Source of the DNA: an uncultured Myxococcales bacterium | GTDB taxonomy: Bacteria > Myxococcota_A > UBA9042 | NCBI GenBank assembly: GCA_903896545.1 | Contig: CAITYF010000024.1 | Location: 1-43,392 of the forward strand | Length of the DNA stretch: 43,392 nucleotides | Direction: 5' to 3' | Shown here: positions 41,185-43,392 of the stretch, piece by piece | Position numbering within the stretch: position 1 is the stretch's first letter | How the letters are laid out: each line of letters starts with the position of its first letter | The notes under the pieces: generated by a model | What the model was told of the DNA's origin: nothing | Databases searched by the model: none | Seen by the model: only the letters and a program-made list of their open reading frames with translations | Translations under genes and position numbers: made by a program

Positions 41185-41208
41185 CTTGTTGCCGCGGATT
41201 CAAGAGTC

Positions 41209-42543
41209 ATGGACACGATCGTCGCCCTTGCCACTGCCCCGGTTCCCGCAGGCCTCGCCGTCGTGCGCTTGTCGGGTCCGCGCTCGCTCGTGATCGTTCA
41301 GACGCTGGCGCACGTCACGGCCTTGCCGCACGCGCAGATGCGGTTCGTGGCGTTGCGTGTGGGCGACGAACTCCTCGATCGCGGCTACGCGGTCGGCTTC
41401 CAAGCGCCACGGTCGTTCACGGGTGAAGACGTCGCCGAGCTACAGGTTCACGGTTCTCTCGCTGTCGTCGACCGGCTGATCGCCGCGTGCGTCGACCTCG
41501 GTGCGCGCATGGCGCGTCCCGGCGAGTTCAGCCAGCGCGCGTACGAAAACGGCAAGCTCGACCTGCTCCAAGCCGAGGCGCTCGCCGATCTGATCTCAGC
41601 CCGTGCGGAGTCCGGACGCCAAGCCGCGCTGTTGGCGCTGGATGGTGTGTTGTCGCAGGCGTTGGCCGCGCTTCGGTCGCCGCTGATCCTGGCGATCGCG
41701 GATCTGGAGGCGCGCATCGATTTCGCCAGCGAACCGCACCTCGCGGAGGTCGATCGACCGGCCATGGCGCGGCGTCTGACCGATCTCGCAGAACAGCTGC
41801 GGGCGCTTTTGGGCACGGCTTCGGCGGGCAGAATTCGCCTGCACGGCGCGCGCGTGGTGCTGTACGGCGCGCCCAACGCTGGCAAGTCGACGCTGTTTAA
41901 TTCCCTGTGCGGTGCCGATCGCGCGCTGGTAGACGCGCGACCGGGAACGACGCGTGACACGGTGGAAGTGCAAACAGCGCCCGAAGGCGTGCTGGTCACG
42001 TGGATCGACACCGCCGGTTTGCGCGACGCCGTGGATCCGGTCGAGCAAGCCGGCCGATTGCGCGCCGAAACGGAAGCCGCGCATGCCGACGTCGTGATTT
42101 GGCTGGAAGATCGGTCGCGGCCCTTTTCTGATCTGCCACCGCCGCAATCGGCGGCACACGTGCTGCGGGTGCTGAACAAGACCGACCTGCCGGCGGACCC
42201 GGATTGGCAGCAGCGCGCCGACTGGCAGGATGCGTTGGCGTTGAGCGCGCAACAGAATCGCTCGGTCCAGCCCTTGCGCGCCGCCGTTGTGGCCGCGGTG
42301 CGCGCGTCTGCGGACGGCACGCTGGGGCAAGTTGCACTGAGCCGCGCGCGCCATGTGACGGCCGTGCAGACCGCCGTGGCGGCCCTCGATCGCGCCCAAG
42401 CCGCGCTGGAAAGTCGCTTCCCGCTGGAAATGCTCGCGGCGGATCTGCGCGACGCAGCGCTCGCACTAGATGAACTGACCGGCGCGATCGTCCCCGATGA
42501 CGTGCTCGACGCGGTCTTTTCCAGCTTTTGCATCGGCAAATAA
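41209..42543 (+). CDS. mnmE: tRNA modification GTPase MnmE (TrmE)
   Basis: A 444-residue GTPase that with MnmG installs the 5-carboxymethylaminomethyl group on wobble uridine. The N-terminal tetrahydrofolate-binding domain has DTIVALATAPVPAGLAVVRLSG (family N-terminus). The G domain is inserted in the helical domain: G1 GAPNAGKST (220-228), DARPGTTRDTVE, DTAGLRD and NKTDLP. The C-terminus ends in CIGK with the conserved Cys. ATG 41209 matches the family start. An in-frame GTG at 41128 would begin inside the etfA terminator and is rejected. No clear ribosome site precedes the ATG. Confidence 0.96.
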   Translation: MDTIVALATAPVPAGLAVVRLSGPRSLVIVQTLAHVTALPHAQMRFVALRVGDELLDRGYAVGFQAPRSFTGEDVAELQVHGSLAVVDRLIAACVDLGARMARPGEFSQRAYENGKLDLLQAEALADLISARAESGRQAALLALDGVLSQALAALRSPLILAIADLEARIDFASEPHLAEVDRPAMARRLTDLAEQLRALLGTASAGRIRLHGARVVLYGAPNAGKSTLFNSLCGADRALVDARPGTTRDTVEVQTAPEGVLVTWIDTAGLRDAVDPVEQAGRLRAETEAAHADVVIWLEDRSRPFSDLPPPQSAAHVLRVLNKTDLPADPDWQQRADWQDALALSAQQNRSVQPLRAAVVAAVRASADGTLGQVALSRARHVTAVQTAVAALDRAQAALESRFPLEMLAADLRDAALALDELTGAIVPDDVLDAVFSSFCIGK

Positions 42544-42552
42544 CCCGGAAAC

Positions 42553-42580
42553 GTGAAAGCGCGCGCGGCTTCGTTATACT
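42553..42580 (+). promoter_or_regulatory. Candidate sigma-70 promoter upstream of the small unknown gene
   Basis: GTGAAA (42553-42558), a 16-base spacer and TATACT (42575-42580) match the -35 and -10 boxes at four and five of six bases. Transcription would start about 20-25 bases before the ATG at 42611. A small GAGTC/GACTC hairpin lies between. Confidence 0.5.
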
Positions 42581-42610
42581 GGCCGCGAGTCGCACGACTC
42601 CGGAGTTCGC

Positions 42611-43042
42611 ATGTCCATTCACAGCGATTGGGTCACCGCCTGTTCTACCGCGCTCGTCGACCGCCTGACCAATCGCGTGTCGCTGATCCACATTTTGGAA
42701 CACGTCCAGGTGCCGCGGCTGCCGTCCGTCGTGCCGGCGTTTCACATCGTCGCGCTGTGGCACAACACCGTCGACATGGCAACGGATGGGCGGCTGCGGA
42801 TTGAAGTGGAAGAACAAAGCGGCGAGTCGTCGTCGGTGCTTTCCGAGGAGACGATTACCTTCGCTGGGCGCATCAGCCACCGCACGATCTGTATCGTCCA
42901 CGCGATGACCGTCCTGCGTCCGGGCGCCTACCGCATCGTCGCGCGTCTGCAGGTGCCGGGGTCAGACGACTGGAAAGAGGGCGCTTCGCATCCGTTCATC
43001 GTTCAGGTTGTGCAGGCGCCGCACGAATCGGCGCAGGCGTAG
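42611..43042 (+). CDS. Conserved-looking hypothetical protein, 143 residues
   Basis: Not firmly recognised. A soluble protein without signal peptide or membrane helix. The early segment ACSTALVDRLTNRVSL and the alternating hydrophobic pattern suggest a beta-sandwich; a relation to the DUF6941 group of small proteins is possible but unproven. The ATG has GGAG 7 bases upstream and a candidate promoter just before it, so it is probably expressed apart from mnmE. The downstream lipoprotein gene begins 3 bases after its stop, suggesting co-transcription. Confidence 0.65.
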   Translation: MSIHSDWVTACSTALVDRLTNRVSLIHILEHVQVPRLPSVVPAFHIVALWHNTVDMATDGRLRIEVEEQSGESSSVLSEETITFAGRISHRTICIVHAMTVLRPGAYRIVARLQVPGSDDWKEGASHPFIVQVVQAPHESAQA

Positions 43043-43045
43043 CGC

Positions 43046-43392
43046 ATGGCGGTCCGCGCGGGACGGCTTTTCCTGATCGCGGCGTGGCTTTGCGTGTGTG
43101 CGGGCTGCGGCGACGGCGCAAGCGAACCGCTCGGTGCTGATGCCGCCGCGTTTGACGTCAACGATGTGTCCCCCGATGCAAAAGACGTGATTCTGGACGC
43201 ACAAGACGTTGCCCTGGACGCCGAAGATTTGATCTCGGACGCCGAAGACGTTGTCCTGGACCCGCAAGATTTGATCTCGGATGCCGAAGACGTTGTCCTG
43301 GACCCACAAGATTTGATCTCGGATGCCGAAGACGTTGTCCTGGACCCACAAGATTTGATCTCGGACGCCGAAGACGTTGTCTTGGACCCACA
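43046..43392 (+). CDS. Lipoprotein with Asp-rich heptad repeats (partial, runs off right edge)
   Basis: The frame is open from ATG 43046 to the window end, 115 codons. Residues 1-20 are a lipoprotein signal with CAGC and Cys21 as the acylation site. After a short linker, the sequence becomes a run of 7-residue units of the form D-[VL]-x-[LS]-D-[AP]-[EQK] from 43184 onward (DVILDAQ, DVALDAE, DLISDAE, DVVLDPQ and so on). The repeat is acidic, and such Asp-rich linkers often sit between the lipid anchor and a folded domain in secreted proteins of Myxococcota and relatives. What follows cannot be seen. Confidence 0.8.
   Translation, partial: MAVRAGRLFLIAAWLCVCAGCGDGASEPLGADAAAFDVNDVSPDAKDVILDAQDVALDAEDLISDAEDVVLDPQDLISDAEDVVLDPQDLISDAEDVVLDPQDLISDAEDVVLDP
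43247..43392 (+). repeat. 42-bp tandem repeat within the lipoprotein gene
   Basis: Three full copies (43247-43288, 43289-43330, 43331-43372) and a partial fourth reach the window edge. Each encodes DVVLDPQDLISDAE. Copies differ only at a few third-codon positions (CCG/CCA, GAT/GAC, CTG/TTG), showing recent expansion. It is coding and lacks spacers, so it is not a CRISPR array. Confidence 0.95.

Noticed and set aside
41128..41208. N-terminal extension of MnmE from a GTG
   Set aside because: The start would lie inside the etfA terminator stem, and the added residues come from the 24-bp repeat. The family N-terminus begins at ATG 41209.
43184..43392. Repeat array as a possible CRISPR
   Set aside because: Copies are contiguous, in frame, without spacers, and lie within a lipoprotein reading frame.

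Overview
The window is a GC-rich bacterial chromosome segment, densely packed with genes, many of them in tightly spaced or overlapping runs. The gene content points to a Myxococcota-type (deltaproteobacterial) lineage. It has a pilB-pilC-pilS-pilR-pilA type IV pilus cluster with a sigma-54 pilA promoter, a eukaryotic-like Ser/Thr kinase with an HRDxSPxN catalytic loop, multiheme cytochromes with heme-bearing sensors, a DUF4388-like signalling protein, and an Asp-rich repeat lipoprotein. The lineage is inferred from these traits; no rRNA or other phylogenetic marker was compared.

Layout. (1) Positions 1-7014, minus strand: pilB, pilC, pilS, pilR, then a 455-base control region and the first codons of a gene that is almost certainly pilA, running off the left edge. 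The control region holds a near-perfect -24/-12 promoter, three similarly spaced TGACG-N6-GTC elements, and a leader with two hairpins. (2) 7147-11021, minus: an unrecognised membrane signalling/TPR protein, tsaD and rsmA, then pilB. (3) 11148-13143, minus: atpI-atpB-atpE, ending in a terminator-like hairpin, so the membrane sector of the ATP synthase stands apart from F1. Both atpB and atpE products carry signal peptides. (4) 13404-19247, plus: a very large coiled-coil membrane protein (DUF4175-like) and clpB. (5) 19235-25206, minus, probably one transcription unit: SpoIID-like protein, aroC, a lipoprotein, a MAPEG protein, dapF, and a Na+/H+ antiporter whose end overlaps clpB. (6) 25267-31546, minus: a redox-sensing and respiration module made of a diheme membrane sensor with a degenerate kinase region, a 12-heme NapC/NirT-type cytochrome, a c-heme sensor histidine kinase, and a NarL-type response regulator. 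(7) 31671-34111, minus: an acyltransferase-3 protein and an O-antigen-ligase-like protein. (8) 34443-43392, plus: tail-anchored Ser/Thr kinase, small transaldolase, an O-antigen-ligase/TPR fusion, etfB-etfA with a strong terminator, mnmE, a small unknown protein, and the start of a lipoprotein made of 7-residue Asp-rich repeats.

The most interesting items are the pilA control region, the three-protein heme-sensing module (including one CX3CH heme site and a kinase that looks catalytically dead), the signal peptides on the Fo subunits, the tandem-repeat lipoprotein, and a duplicated terminator arm upstream of mnmE. No tRNA, rRNA, CRISPR array, insertion sequence or phage gene was found.
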